Assembly (NCBI RefSeq): GCF_041912895.1
Contig: NZ_JAYSGI010000001.1
Span: 62,001-126,000 of the forward strand
DNA length: 64,000 nt
Reading direction: 5' to 3'
Origin: Pelagerythrobacter sp041912895
Lineage (GTDB): Bacteria; Pseudomonadota; Alphaproteobacteria; Sphingomonadales; Sphingomonadaceae
Notes under the pieces: model-generated
The model's input: the letters and a program-made list of their open reading frames with translations, nothing else
Told to the model about the DNA's origin: nothing
Databases searched by the model: none
Position numbers and translations under genes: made by a program
Shown: positions 63,518 to 64,000 of the stretch, piece by piece
Layout of the letters: every line of letters starts with the position of its first letter
How positions within the stretch are numbered: the first letter of the stretch is position 1

Positions 63518-63649
63518 TTACAGATCGCGCCGGGTGCGCGCCAGCGGCGGCACGCGGGATTGCCGCCGCAGGATGCGCCGTTTCGTGCGCGTTTGGGGCT
63601 TGATCGGGCCGAGAACGCCGATAGGCACGGCGAATGCCCGATGCCGCAT
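63518..63649 (-). CDS. possible 43-residue basic peptide upstream of thpR
   Basis: A short frame with GGAGG six bases before its ATG (63649). The product is strongly basic (TRTKRRILRRQSRVPPLARTRRD) with a hydrophobic start (AFAVPIGVLGPI). Its stop is 9 bp before the thpR start. Its first 16 bp overlap the divergent gene at 63634. No homology is recognised. It may be a real small gene, a leader peptide or chance; the ribosome site is the only positive sign. Confidence 0.35.
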   Translation of the reverse strand: MRHRAFAVPIGVLGPIKPQTRTKRRILRRQSRVPPLARTRRDL

Positions 63650-64000
63650 CCCTAGCCTCCGACCCCGATTGGCTTCCCCATCGGATAGACATGGCCTCCG
63701 GCAGGATGGGCTTCCTCCGGCTCGCGCGCGAGCAGCTCGATGGTCCGACGTTCCTCGCCGATCGAACTCCGGGTTCGGCGGACCATGAAGCATCGGTACC
63801 GCTCGGCGACGTGCTCGGGATGGCGCCAGCCACAGGTCCGCTTCATTTCATTTTCCATACCGCGTTCTGCCGCTCCACATTGCTGGTGCGGGCGCTGGAC
63901 CTGCCGGGAATCTCGGCCGGATTGAGCGAGCCCGGCATCATCGGCAGCCTGGCCGGTGCCGGTCGGCAGGGCGCGCCGCTGGTCAAGCCCGTCCTCGATC
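63634..64000 (+). CDS. sulfotransferase-like protein, N-terminal part (3' end outside window)
   Basis: The frame is open from the ATG at 63634 to the end of the window, giving about 122 residues. DPDWLPHRIDMASGRMGFLRL is the N-terminus, and FHTAFCRSTLLVRALDLPG (about 78-96) resembles the P-loop-like PAPS-binding motif of sulfotransferases (PRSGSTLL). LSEPGIIGSL follows. I recall sphingomonad proteins of this shape annotated as hypothetical or sulfotransferase family. In-frame ATGs at 63691 and 63706 are later alternatives; 63634 is preferred because residues before them look conserved. Function is tentative, as the rest is not visible. Confidence 0.7.
   Translation, partial: MPDAASLASDPDWLPHRIDMASGRMGFLRLAREQLDGPTFLADRTPGSADHEASVPLGDVLGMAPATGPLHFIFHTAFCRSTLLVRALDLPGISAGLSEPGIIGSLAGAGRQGAPLVKPVLD

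Noticed and set aside
63652..63858. 68-residue minus-strand frame near the right edge
   Set aside because: It is antisense to the sulfotransferase-like gene, whose N-terminus reads as a coherent protein over the same stretch.

Overview
The window is chromosomal DNA of high GC (about two-thirds GC by eye) from an alphaproteobacterium, most likely Sphingomonadales and probably an Erythrobacteraceae or Sphingomonadaceae relative. This rests on a CcrM-type GANTC methyltransferase, the mdh-suc-lpd TCA operon layout, S14 of the 101-residue form, many short secreted proteins of sphingomonad type, and strings of TGATG/ATGA overlaps. No insertion sequence, prophage, CRISPR array, tRNA or rRNA gene was seen. 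The nearest thing to foreign DNA is one gene of clearly lower GC (52686-53156).

Layout. 1-4414: the end of a 2Fe-2S ferredoxin gene, a broken DUF4349 gene, a PfpI/DJ-1 family gene, parC and a small exported protein. 4655-7518 (minus): GNAT, DUF1285, a NUDIX CoA pyrophosphatase and the CCA-adding enzyme, closely packed or overlapping. 7596-12605: a PQQ-type sugar dehydrogenase lipoprotein and rnhB, whose start codons overlap head to head; a palindromic repeat; then ccrM behind a regulatory region with seven GANTC sites and a perfect DnaA box; a small coiled-coil protein; and folP. 12941-35532: the str, S10, spc and alpha translation blocks (rpsL to rplQ), interrupted by a response regulator between rpmD and rplO and by an SRPBCC protein plus gdhA between adk and rpsM.

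35628-43334: a serine hydrolase, a prolyl oligopeptidase, two paralogous secreted proteins, a TRIC/UPF0126 membrane protein, a PepSY protein and an amidase. 43408-54129 (minus): mdh, an unknown low-GC gene, sucD, sucA, sucB, a small lipoprotein, lpd, an unknown membrane protein and a DUF4403 lipoprotein. These encode malate dehydrogenase, the 2-oxoglutarate dehydrogenase complex and only the alpha subunit of succinyl-CoA synthetase. sucC is not in its usual place.

54346-64000: a GGDEF-EAL protein, a small unknown protein, a SleB-type cell wall hydrolase, a cobalamin riboswitch driving a BtuB-like receptor, a second copy of the palindromic repeat, an M3 metallopeptidase lipoprotein, thpR, and the start of a sulfotransferase-like gene running off the window. 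The most striking points are the eukaryote-like RGG domain on ribosomal protein S5, the dense cell-cycle regulatory region at ccrM, the covarying inverted-repeat pair, and the seamless low-GC insertion in the TCA operon.
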